DNA of 6,374 bases from contig JANXYE010000421.1 in assembly GCA_025350285.1 (NCBI GenBank), forward strand, positions 1 to 6,374. Direction: 5' to 3'. A program made the translations under genes and the position numbers. Below the pieces are notes generated by a model. The model saw only the letters and a program-made list of their open reading frames with translations. It was not told the origin of the DNA and made no database searches. This document shows positions 1 to 5,572 of the stretch, one piece after another. The stretch is from Chloroflexota bacterium (lineage in GTDB: Bacteria > Chloroflexota > Dehalococcoidia > Tepidiformales > Tepidiformaceae). The number at the start of each line of letters is the position of its first letter. Position 1 is the first letter of the stretch.

Positions 1-92
1 AGAAGGCCTCGATCCGCGAGAAGGCTGACACTCAAGACCCCCATATTGTGAACATAAGTGCGTAGTTATGGATTAAACCGACAGGCTCCTAG
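1..92 (+). repeat. Direct repeat, upstream copy (5' flank plus gene start)
   Basis: This copy matches 156-247 at a constant offset of 155 bp with 86 of 92 bases identical and no gaps. The differences are at 14, 16, 37, 45, 75 and 79. The repeat covers about 67 bp of upstream sequence and the first eight codons of the SHOCT gene. It starts at the window edge, so it may extend further left. Identity stops abruptly after position 92. The simplest reading is an old duplication of a gene with its leader, followed by loss of the body of the first copy. Confidence 0.9.
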
Positions 93-100
93 GAGCCTGA
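68..100 (+). pseudogene. Stump of a SHOCT-gene paralogue
   Basis: The ATG at 68 aligns with the start of the intact gene at 223. Read in that frame the stump gives M-D-stop-T-D-R-L-L-G-A-stop, against M-D-L-T-D-R-L-L-E-G in the intact gene. One base (A at 75, T at 230) turns the Leu codon TTA into TAA. The neighbouring difference at 79 is silent (ACC/ACA, Thr). After codon 8 the similarity ends and a TGA follows at 98-100. This looks like the 5' remnant of a duplicated gene. It could instead be part of a repeated regulatory leader that merely includes the start codon. Confidence 0.5.
82..99. repeat. Perfect 18-bp palindrome at repeat end
   Basis: The arms CAGGCTCCT and AGGAGCCTG are perfectly complementary with no spacer. 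The left arm is part of the direct repeat. The right arm is unique to this copy: the equivalent bases in the downstream copy continue as coding sequence and break the symmetry. It could be a protein-binding site or a product of the rearrangement that truncated the upstream copy. There is no U-run, so it is not a terminator. Confidence 0.6.
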
Positions 101-155
101 CTGTTTAGTGGGAATCTCCACATGACGATTCGTGATCGACCTCACCTAAGGGCCG

Positions 156-247
156 AGAAGGCCTCGATTCTCGAGAAGGCTGACACTCAAGCCCCCCATG
201 TTGTGAACATAAGTGCGTAGTTATGGATTTAACAGACAGGCTCCTAG
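156..247 (+). repeat. Direct repeat, downstream copy (leader of SHOCT gene)
   Basis: This is the second copy of the 92-bp repeat. It ends 25 bp into the intact SHOCT gene. Inside it, CGAGAAGGC also occurs twice (near 154-162 and 173-181). No Shine-Dalgarno sequence precedes the ATG at 223. The 63 bp between the two copies (93-155) contain no gene or other recognisable element. Confidence 0.9.
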
Positions 248-642
248 AGGGGCGCCCGTGGTGGCTCAGCGACCTCTCGCAGGTGATCGTTGGGTACGCG
301 GACGCTGACCGCGTCAACGAGGAACTCCGTGTCGCCAGCGACTACGGCTGGTCGGTATCCACAACGACAAGTACGGACGGCCACATCAACGTTGGACGGA
401 CGATGACCAAGTTCTTTTTCGGTGGTGTGCCTTTGCTAATGACCGGTGCGAGCCGGACTGCCGGAACGCTGACCGTGACCTGGAACCGTGAGCCGGGCGA
501 TCCGGTGATTGGGTCTGAGCCCAGAGCAGACGCTACCGATCCGACACAGGCACTGCAGACGCTCGCGAGGTTAAGTGAGCTTGGGCTCATCACCCCAGAA
601 GAATTCCAAGCGAAGCGGGCTGAGGTGCTAATGCGGCTCTAA
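223..642 (+). CDS. SHOCT domain-containing protein
   Basis: This encodes a 139-residue soluble-looking protein. The C-terminus (about 111-138, LARLSELGLITPEEFQAKRA) is a clear SHOCT domain, a short helical module usually found at protein C-termini and thought to mediate oligomerisation. The central part (about 57-88, with VGRTMTKFFFGGVPLL followed by SRTAGTLTVTW) resembles the region that often precedes SHOCT in small actinobacterial and Chloroflexota proteins of unknown function. There is no signal peptide. The moderately hydrophobic stretch 64-74 is too short to be a convincing membrane helix. ATG 223 is the only start before an in-frame TGA at 181, and it lacks a Shine-Dalgarno site. The gene start and its leader are duplicated upstream. 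Molecular function is unknown; the SHOCT assignment is firm. Confidence 0.85.
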   Translation: MDLTDRLLEGRPWWLSDLSQVIVGYADADRVNEELRVASDYGWSVSTTTSTDGHINVGRTMTKFFFGGVPLLMTGASRTAGTLTVTWNREPGDPVIGSEPRADATDPTQALQTLARLSELGLITPEEFQAKRAEVLMRL

Positions 643-698
643 CGGGCGGCGCTAACGCAGTGGGGCCTCAATCGGTTGGCCAACATAAGCCTTTCACC

Positions 699-704
699 AA
701 GGAG
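699..704 (+). promoter_or_regulatory. Shine-Dalgarno site for the GTG at 710
   Basis: AAGGAG lies 5 nt before the GTG at 710. It is one of the best ribosome binding sites in the window and the main reason to consider the following short ORF real at its 5' end. Confidence 0.5.
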
Positions 705-709
705 ACCCA

Positions 710-964
710 GTGCCGACCTTGCGATATTTAAGCGGATTGGCGGTCGGTAAGCCGGGTCAGCCGGTCGAAGTGTCGGCACGCGTTGGGCACCTGTACCTCG
801 CCCATGCCGGGAACTTCTGGATCGGCCGGTGGGCATTCGTGAACGCCCCGATGGGGACGCGAGGCCGGGGTAGGCGGACCGCGAACGCTAAGTTAGCATC
901 GCCTTCCCGGCGATCGCGACGACGGCGGGGACGTCAGCGTAGCTTCGAAATAGGCTTGGCCTAA
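710..964 (+). pseudogene. Possible truncated gene, unknown product
   Basis: A GTG start behind a strong AAGGAG site opens an 84-codon ORF. The first 50 or so residues look protein-like (LRYLSGLAVGKPGQPVEVSA, then alternating hydrophobic and charged residues). They are loosely reminiscent of the N-terminus of bacterial PH-like beta-barrel domains, which often accompany SHOCT proteins; this is only a resemblance. From about residue 51 the protein becomes an arginine/serine-rich tail with no fold-like pattern, as expected for readthrough of non-coding or antisense sequence. The last 77 bp overlap the 3' end of the minus-strand gene at 888-1625. The likely explanation is a gene cut off by rearrangement or frameshift near 855-887. 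A genuine small basic protein or a chance ORF cannot be excluded. Confidence 0.35.
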
Positions 965-1625
965 TACCGAAGAACTGCGTCAGGACGAGTCCGGGCTGCC
1001 ACCGTGTCGGCTGACCGCCGGGCAGCGTCTCCTCATGCCATCCTTCGTGACTGGCGGAGAAGCAAGTTTCGAACGATGGCCATTCCTTAGCGCCGTGGCA
1101 GATGACCAACCGTGGCTGATACTTCTCCCATAGGGCGCGAAGCATCGAGAAGCGCCCGGCCGAGACGTGGGAGCGGCATTCAGCTGCAGTGGAGAACCCT
1201 AGCTCGTTGTAATGCTCGGGCCAGGAGGCTCGCGTCGTCTTACCCAGCGGGTAGAGGTTGGTGAGGAAGGTGTCGGACTTCCGTCGGCCCAGCCGTCGTT
1301 TCTGAAAGTCGTCGGGGTCGCCGGTTACTCCTGGCTGGCCGCGAAGGAGCGCGACGGCGATCCGGCTCGCTATCGGGTAGACCTTGGTCGCATGGCGCCG
1401 ACCATCCTGATCGTAGAAGCCATCAAGTTCGAATAGCCGTTGGCGATAAGGATCTACGTGACTGCCTCTGAGTTCTTCGAGTGTCCACTGGTGGCCCTCC
1501 TCAATCCCCACGAACCAGATGCGAGAGGAAGGTTCTCCGAAACCCTTGAATTCGGTCAGGACGCGGAAGCTTTCCGATAGGACGGGATCGGTCCGCACGA
1601 CAAGTACCCCCAGAAGTTGATTCAA
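888..1625 (-). CDS. Uncharacterised protein, uracil-DNA-glycosylase-like motif order
   Basis: This encodes up to 245 residues. The order of segments resembles the UDG superfamily: a beta strand and loop at 36-44 (RIWFVGIEEG, where family 4/5 enzymes have a G-E-x-P-G loop); FLTNLYPL at 120-127, where those enzymes have an I-T-N-x-V-K segment; a helix with a conserved-looking Cys (E149, C150, R151) leading to QPRLVICHG at 170-178, where they have QPKVIVALG; and a final strand, LVLTQFFGIRPS (213-224), in the HPS motif area. Four-cysteine Fe-S ligands are not evident, and the loop has EEG instead of a proline. Activity is therefore uncertain and the assignment rests on pattern only. The TTG at 1625 is a weak start. 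An internal GTG at 1598, preceded by GGGGGT at about 7 nt, is an alternative and would remove nine residues. The gene stands alone and converges with the truncated ORF at 710. Confidence 0.6.
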   Translation of the reverse strand: MNQLLGVLVVRTDPVLSESFRVLTEFKGFGEPSSRIWFVGIEEGHQWTLEELRGSHVDPYRQRLFELDGFYDQDGRRHATKVYPIASRIAVALLRGQPGVTGDPDDFQKRRLGRRKSDTFLTNLYPLGKTTRASWPEHYNELGFSTAAECRSHVSAGRFSMLRALWEKYQPRLVICHGAKEWPSFETCFSASHEGWHEETLPGGQPTRWQPGLVLTQFFGIRPSLFRSYADVPAVVAIAGKAMLT

Positions 1626-1852
1626 CCATTGTGTTGCAGCGACCGGCTAGCCGCCGGTAGGTCTCGTTTACTGGCGCGGCGCTGGGCGCTCTGGAACCAG
1701 ACCTAACGAGCGAGGGGCGGACTGCGCGAGGTGGTGAACGGCTAACTCCACCCGCCCGCATCATCTCTTATTGGCGGGGTCATCCAGCTTTGCCAACGGC
1801 ATCCGCGGTCAACGCGAGCGGTCGAGTTTGACCGTCTTCCGGGAGGATTTTA
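1626..1852. other. Gap without a recognisable gene
   Basis: These 227 bp separate the start of the glycosylase-like gene from the end of dnaN. I see no convincing ORF, tRNA or promoter. A 10-bp palindrome (CGGCTAGCCG, 1644-1653) lies just upstream of the minus-strand gene. Inverted arms CGGTCAA (1806-1812) and TTGACCG (1828-1834) with a 15-nt loop sit about 20 bp past the dnaN stop. They lack a following T-run on the minus strand, so an intrinsic terminator for dnaN is possible but weak. Confidence 0.5.
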
Positions 1853-3001
1853 TCAGCACTGAACAAACATCGGCATGACCACGTGCACGTAGTCCGTCTC
1901 TCCCACCGGGCGGAAGACGCCCTGGCTGGACGGGCTCGTCATCTCCAGCGCCACCTTCTCCACCGAGAGCGCGTTCAGGACGTCTTGGAGGTAGCGGCTG
2001 TTGAACGCGATCTTCGTCGCGTCCCCGACGATCTCCGCGTCGATGCTGCCTTCGTTGTTGCCGATTTCGTCGGCGCGGGCGCTGATCGTGAGGGTGCCGG
2101 GCAGGCCGCTGTTCGGCTGTAGCTGGAGGCGGATGATGCCGCTGCCGTCCCGCGCGAAGATAGCCGCGATGCGGGTCTCCCGCTTGAACTCCTCGACGCT
2201 GACGGTGCAGGTCGTCCCGGAACTCTCCGGAATGAGCTGGCGGTAGTTGGGGAACGTGCCCTGGATAAGCTGGGCGACGAGTTCGACATCCGTCATGGCG
2301 AACTGGACCTGCGTCTTCTGGGCGTTGATCCGCATTTCGATGGGTTCGTTCGCGTCGTTCGCCAGGCGCCCGAGCTCACGCAGGGCGCGGGCCGGGATGA
2401 TCACCTCGATAGGGTCGTCCGGCAGCGCACTGAGGGTGATCTCGGCCACCGCAAGGCGGAAGCCGTCGGCCGAAGCGAGCGTGAGGGTGGGCGCGCCCGT
2501 CTTTTCGTGCGGGGCGCTCTTGACATGGACGCCGGTGAGCACCGGACGCGAATCGTCGCTCGCCGCCGCGAACTCCACCCGGTCGATAGCACGGCGCAGG
2601 GCGCGCGGTTCGAGTTGCACGGCCACACCGTCCGAGATGCTGTTGATGCGCGGAAAGTCCTCCGCGTCCATGGCCGTGATGGTCGATTCGTTGCGCGCGC
2701 ATTCGAGCCGCACCTGGCGGCCGCGGTCCGGGATTTCGAGCAGGGCGGTGGCCGGCGGCAGCGAAGAGACGAAGTCCGTGATCAGCCGCGAAGGGACGGT
2801 CGTGGCGCCCTCTTCATCGATCTTCGCCCCTACCCACGCGCTGATCGCGATATCGAGGTCGGTCGCCGCGAGCTTGAGCCGGCCCTTGTCCGTCTGCAGC
2901 AGCACGTTCGCCGTGATCGGCAGGGTGGAGCGTGTCGCCACCGCGCGGCCAACGATCGCCAGCCCGCGCTGAAGGTTTTCCTGGAGTACCTGGACTTTCA
3001 T
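1853..3001 (-). CDS. dnaN: DNA polymerase III subunit beta (sliding clamp)
   Basis: DnaN forms a ring-shaped dimer that encircles DNA and tethers DNA polymerase III. It also serves as a platform for repair proteins. The 382-residue product is of normal length for the family and consists of three similar clamp domains: about 1-125, 126-255 and 256-382. Family hallmarks visible are MKVQVLQENLQRGL at the N-terminus, LPITANVLLQ, LAATDLDIAI, the middle-domain SRPVLTGVHV and ASADGFRLAVAE, FPNYRQLIPE at the domain 2/3 boundary, FNSRYLQDVL, and the C-terminal YVHVVMPM. The chain ends FVQC, where many homologues end in R-L. ATG 3001 is supported by an AGGTGA site 6 nt upstream and a good promoter. The gene is divergent from recF instead of lying in a dnaA-dnaN-recF operon. 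It is intact, with no frameshift. Confidence 0.97.
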   Translation of the reverse strand: MKVQVLQENLQRGLAIVGRAVATRSTLPITANVLLQTDKGRLKLAATDLDIAISAWVGAKIDEEGATTVPSRLITDFVSSLPPATALLEIPDRGRQVRLECARNESTITAMDAEDFPRINSISDGVAVQLEPRALRRAIDRVEFAAASDDSRPVLTGVHVKSAPHEKTGAPTLTLASADGFRLAVAEITLSALPDDPIEVIIPARALRELGRLANDANEPIEMRINAQKTQVQFAMTDVELVAQLIQGTFPNYRQLIPESSGTTCTVSVEEFKRETRIAAIFARDGSGIIRLQLQPNSGLPGTLTISARADEIGNNEGSIDAEIVGDATKIAFNSRYLQDVLNALSVEKVALEMTSPSSQGVFRPVGETDYVHVVMPMFVQC

Positions 3002-3007
3002 GCCTGT

Positions 3008-3013
3008 TCACCT
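3008..3013 (-). promoter_or_regulatory. Shine-Dalgarno site of dnaN
   Basis: On the minus strand AGGTGA lies 6 nt before the ATG at 3001. It fixes the dnaN start. Confidence 0.75.
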
Positions 3014-3031
3014 GCCTAAGCCAATGGGCGG

Positions 3032-3060
3032 ATTATAGGGCCGACCATAACGCAGGCCAA
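3032..3060 (-). promoter_or_regulatory. Sigma-70-type promoter of dnaN
   Basis: On the minus strand a perfect TATAAT (-10, 3037-3032) follows TTGGCC (-35, 3060-3055; four of six bases of TTGACA) with an ideal 17-bp spacer. Transcription would begin near 3025, leaving a leader of roughly 25 nt that contains the AGGTGA site. The match and its placement make this the best promoter in the window. Confidence 0.7.
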
Positions 3061-3065
3061 GACGA

Positions 3066-3093
3066 GCGCGTACGCGCGTGAACAGTTTCACGC
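3066..3093. repeat. Overlapping palindrome and hairpin between dnaN and recF
   Basis: GCGCGTACGCGC (3066-3077) is a perfect 12-bp palindrome. It overlaps a second inverted repeat, GCGTGAA (3076-3082) and TTCACGC (3087-3093), with a 4-nt loop. They sit just upstream of the dnaN -35 box and between the two divergent genes, where an operator would be expected. No regulator is identified and no T-run follows, so a terminator is unlikely. Confidence 0.45.
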
Positions 3094-3169
3094 CCGCTCG
3101 AACATTATCGTCCTGTAAAATCTGTGCGCGGGCCGGAAAAAGTGAGCCACAGATGAAGCATCTCCGGCT

Positions 3170-3175
3170 TATACT
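3170..3175 (+). promoter_or_regulatory. Candidate -10 box of recF
   Basis: TATACT matches the TATAAT consensus at five of six positions and lies 11 bp before the recF ATG at 3187. Transcription from it would start around 3182-3183, so the mRNA would have a leader of only about 5 nt. That fits the lack of a Shine-Dalgarno site before recF. No good -35 hexamer is seen at the expected distance. Confidence 0.4.
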
Positions 3176-3186
3176 ACGTATTGAGC

Positions 3187-4356
3187 ATGTACATTTTCGA
3201 TTTGCAGGTCACGAACTTCCGGAACTACGCCCGCGCCAGCATGAAGCTCGGGAAGGGGCTGAACCTCTTCGTGGGCGATAACGCTCACGGCAAGAGTAAC
3301 TTGCTCGAAGCCGTCTACCTGCTTTCGACCCTCCGCAGCAGCCGGGCCAGTACCGACGCCGACCTCGTCCGCCGCGACATCCTCCATACCGACCTGCCGA
3401 TCGCGCACCTTTCCTGCCAGGTCGAACGCCAGGCCGGGCACCTCCAGATGGACCTCGGCATCGTTGGCCGCACGACAGACCCGCAGCACCGGGCGGGCAA
3501 ACGCGTGCGCGTGAACGGCGTCCCCCGCACATCGGCGGAAGCGGTTGGCCAGCTCGCCGCGGTGCTCTTTACGACGCTCGATATCCAAATTGTGGCAGGC
3601 CCTCCGCTCCTTCGGCGCCGCTACCTCGACATGATGATTTCGCAGGTGGACCGCGGCTACCTGCGGGCGATGCAGCGTTACCAGAAGGTGGTGACGCAGC
3701 GGAACAGCCTGCTCAAGCGCATCCAGAACCGCGAGGCGAACGCCACCGAACTGAGCTTTTGGGACCAGGAACTGGCCCACGCCAGCGGGATCATCATGCA
3801 CGCGCGGGCGGAGGCGCTGGGCCAACTCATCCCCCAGGCGTCCCTCCAGATGGACCGCCTGAGCGACAGTCAGGAGACGATTGACCTGACCTACCGGCCC
3901 GCGCTCGGCGGCCTCGACGAGATCGATTGCCCGATCGACGATACGGAGTGGACCGCGCGAATGCTGCGCGCCCTCGCCCTCGTCCGCCCTCGCGAGATCC
4001 GGGCCGGCTCCACGCTCGTCGGCCCGCACCGTGACGACGTCCAGGTTGAAATCAACAGCCTCCCGGTCGAGAGCTTCGCCTCTCGCGCCCAGCAGCGGAC
4101 AGCCGCGCTCGCGCTCCGCCTGGCCGAGGCCGCCTTCCTCCGGCGGGTGCTCGGCGATGACCCGGTGGTCCTCCTCGATGATGTGCTGAGCGAACTCGAT
4201 GCTCGCCGCCGGAAAGCCGTGCTGGAATTTTTCGATACCTTCCAGCAGACGATTGTGACGACGGCGGAGCCGGACCGCGTGCGCGAAGTGATGACTCGCG
4301 CGACCGGCCGCTTCGTCGTCTCGAACGGCACTATCACTCCGTTCGAAGGGGAGTGA
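3187..4356 (+). CDS. recF: DNA replication and repair protein RecF
   Basis: RecF is an SMC-like ABC ATPase that binds gapped DNA and, with RecO and RecR, helps load RecA at single-strand gaps. The product has 389 residues, within the family range. Visible features are the N-terminal MYIFDLQVTNFRNY, a Walker A at 30-37 (GDNAHGKS, Lys36), GPHRDDV at about 279-285, the signature region SRAQQRTAALAL from 299, a Walker B ending in Asp331-Asp332, and the D-loop SELD at 335-338. The signature has Ala301 where the family normally has Gly, which is unusual. The ATG at 3187 is preferred over the in-frame TTG at 3181 because family members begin directly with the M-Y/M-x-hydrophobic strand. No Shine-Dalgarno site is visible. 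The stop overlaps a GTGA, and the next gene starts within a few bases, suggesting co-transcription with prsW. Confidence 0.96.
   Translation: MYIFDLQVTNFRNYARASMKLGKGLNLFVGDNAHGKSNLLEAVYLLSTLRSSRASTDADLVRRDILHTDLPIAHLSCQVERQAGHLQMDLGIVGRTTDPQHRAGKRVRVNGVPRTSAEAVGQLAAVLFTTLDIQIVAGPPLLRRRYLDMMISQVDRGYLRAMQRYQKVVTQRNSLLKRIQNREANATELSFWDQELAHASGIIMHARAEALGQLIPQASLQMDRLSDSQETIDLTYRPALGGLDEIDCPIDDTEWTARMLRALALVRPREIRAGSTLVGPHRDDVQVEINSLPVESFASRAQQRTAALALRLAEAAFLRRVLGDDPVVLLDDVLSELDARRRKAVLEFFDTFQQTIVTTAEPDRVREVMTRATGRFVVSNGTITPFEGE
4348..4353 (+). promoter_or_regulatory. Shine-Dalgarno-like site before the prsW-type gene
   Basis: GGGGAG at the very end of recF lies 7 nt before the ATC at 4361. No canonical start codon in the prsW frame lies near it, which is why an ATC start is considered. 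The same site is too close to the GTG at 4353, which in any case opens the wrong frame. Confidence 0.4.
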
Positions 4357-4360
4357 GCCC

Positions 4361-5569
4361 ATCCGCAGGCGGAGCACGGTCACCGGGTTTGCGGTCGTCG
4401 CGGGGGCCTTCGCGTTTCTGCTGGGCGCCGGTTTCCTCGCCGCGCTGTTTTCGATAGGCGACCTTAGCCCGCGCCGCAGGCTCTTCGAAATCAACGTCTA
4501 TCTCGGCAGCGCCGCCGTGTACCTCGCGCTTGGCGGCTTCCTCGTGGTGCAGGCCGCTTCGGCGCTCGGAGGGGCGGCGTCTTCGCCGTTTCGGATGCGC
4601 TGGCCGTGGCTCTTGCTGCCCCTCTTCCCGCTCGCGGTCGTCGCCGGGCAACTGCAGGTGAATGACCCACAGCGGCTGCCGTGGCTCTTCCCCTTCATCA
4701 ACCTCGCCGTTGTCGCGATCCCGTCGCTCAGCGTGGCCGCGATCTGCGCCACCCGGTACGCGCGGGCGAACCCCCTCGCCTGGCCGGTGAGTTGGCGGGA
4801 GTGGACAAGTGGGTTCGTCTACGGCGCCATCGGCGCGACGACCATCGCGGGCATCATCAATACGCTCGCGCTGTTCCTCTTCGCCCTCATCCTCACGAAC
4901 GCGAACGGCGTCGGTGCCTTCGCCGTCGAACGGCTCCCGCACCCGTGGGGCGTCGTCTTCGATCTTGGCGTGCTTTCGGGCATTGCCCCGATAGACGAGG
5001 AGTTCTGGAAAGGGATGCTCGTCGCGCTCTTCTTCTTCCGGCGCGGAGGCGTCGCCCGCTGCTTCCTCTGGGGCGTGCTCGCGGGGGCCGGGTTCAACCT
5101 CCTGGAGACCTTCCAGAACAGCCTCGGCGCGGCCAGTCCGTCGAACCTCGCCGATCAGCGCCTCGGCGGTAGCTGGTGGCTTTTCGCCTGCGCCCGAGCG
5201 GGCACGGGCTCAATGCATGCCCTCGCGACGGGGTTCTCGGCGCTCGGCTTCTACGGGCTGTTGCGCCGCCAGCCGCGCTTCGCCTGGGGCTATCCGGCGG
5301 GCGTCCTGCTCCACGGCACATGGAATTTCCTCGTCTATGTCGTCTACGGCGACGCCCTCTTTAGCGGCTCCTGGCCCGACCGCAGGGCCCTCGATGTCGC
5401 CGGCGTGGCCGGGCTCATCCTCGTCCTTGCGGGGACGCTGGTGGTGCTCTGGACGGTTTCGGGGTCGCTGAAGGACGAAGGGCCCGCCCCGATCTACCGG
5501 CTGCTCGGCATGCGCCCGGCCACCGGCGAGCCTCCGCGGGATGGTATGCTGGTCGAACCCGGAGGCTGA
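4361..5569 (+). CDS. PrsW-family glutamic intramembrane protease
   Basis: PrsW proteases cleave membrane proteins such as anti-sigma factors. All four conserved motifs are present (numbered from the GTG at 4517): EEFWK at 161-165 with the presumed catalytic Glu pair, FNLLE at 193-197, RAGTGSMHALATG with R227 and H234, and HGTWN at 266-270. Around ten hydrophobic segments are visible, so this is a polytopic membrane protein. The frame is open upstream of 4517 and encodes a typical first helix: IRRRSTVTG, then a hydrophobic run FAVVAGAFAFLLGAGFLAAL. It therefore probably starts upstream, at the ATC at 4361 behind GGGGAG, giving about 402 residues. No ATG, GTG or TTG occurs in frame between the TGA at 4292 and 4517. 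If ATC is not used, the protein starts at 4517 (350 residues) and lacks this helix. The gene lies between recF and uma2; its substrate is unknown. Confidence 0.88.
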   Translation: MRRRSTVTGFAVVAGAFAFLLGAGFLAALFSIGDLSPRRRLFEINVYLGSAAVYLALGGFLVVQAASALGGAASSPFRMRWPWLLLPLFPLAVVAGQLQVNDPQRLPWLFPFINLAVVAIPSLSVAAICATRYARANPLAWPVSWREWTSGFVYGAIGATTIAGIINTLALFLFALILTNANGVGAFAVERLPHPWGVVFDLGVLSGIAPIDEEFWKGMLVALFFFRRGGVARCFLWGVLAGAGFNLLETFQNSLGAASPSNLADQRLGGSWWLFACARAGTGSMHALATGFSALGFYGLLRRQPRFAWGYPAGVLLHGTWNFLVYVVYGDALFSGSWPDRRALDVAGVAGLILVLAGTLVVLWTVSGSLKDEGPAPIYRLLGMRPATGEPPRDGMLVEPGG

Positions 5570-5572
5570 GAT
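5519..5572 (+). repeat. 54-bp repeat, copy A (prsW 3' end and uma2 leader)
   Basis: This copy matches 6321-6374 at 46 of 54 positions without gaps. It encodes the last 16 residues of the PrsW protein (ATGEPPRDGMLVEPGG), its stop, and the GGAGG site of the following uma2 gene, ending on the first two bases of the uma2 ATG. The offset between copies is 802 bp. It marks the junction of a likely tandem duplication that includes uma2. Confidence 0.85.
5561..5565 (+). promoter_or_regulatory. Shine-Dalgarno site of uma2
   Basis: GGAGG lies 5 nt before the ATG at 5571, within the last codons of the upstream gene. It decides the start over the in-frame ATG at 5541, which would add ten residues lying inside the prsW coding end and would lack such a site. 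The site is conserved in the repeat copy at the right edge (6363-6367). Confidence 0.75.

Noticed and set aside
639..709. Possible integron attC-like site after the SHOCT gene stop
   Set aside because: TAACGG near the stop and GTTGGCC about 35 bp later are suggestive, but the outer cores are not complementary as attC requires, and no integrase or array is seen.
1806..1834. Intrinsic terminator for dnaN
   Set aside because: The 7-bp arms have a 15-nt loop and no T-run follows on the minus strand, so only a weak stem is supported.
2247..2972. 241-codon plus-strand ORF opposite dnaN
   Set aside because: It mirrors the dnaN coding sequence and has Ser/Arg/Ala-rich low-complexity translation, typical of an antisense shadow.
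3004..3085. 8-bp inverted pair CTGTTCAC / GTGAACAG around the dnaN promoter
   Set aside because: The arms are short and 66 bp apart, and one arm overlaps the dnaN Shine-Dalgarno region; such a match is expected by chance often enough.
3002..3186. Replication origin between dnaN and recF
   Set aside because: No sequence close to the DnaA box TTATCCACA was found (the nearest, TTATCGTCC, matches only 6 of 9), there is no AT-rich unwinding region, and dnaA is absent from the window.
3169..4494. Long 441-codon minus-strand ORF opposite recF
   Set aside because: It is antisense to a well-supported recF. Its composition is that of a GC-rich shadow frame, and it has no recognisable domain or ribosome binding site.
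4334..4942. 202-codon minus-strand ORF opposite the start of the prsW-type gene
   Set aside because: Its translation is a charge-rich Arg/Glu/Gly string with no fold pattern. The opposite strand encodes clear membrane helices.
5541..5570. Alternative uma2 start at the ATG at 5541
   Set aside because: It would add ten residues unlike the family N-terminus, whereas the ATG at 5571 has GGAGG at proper spacing and yields the usual Uma2 start.
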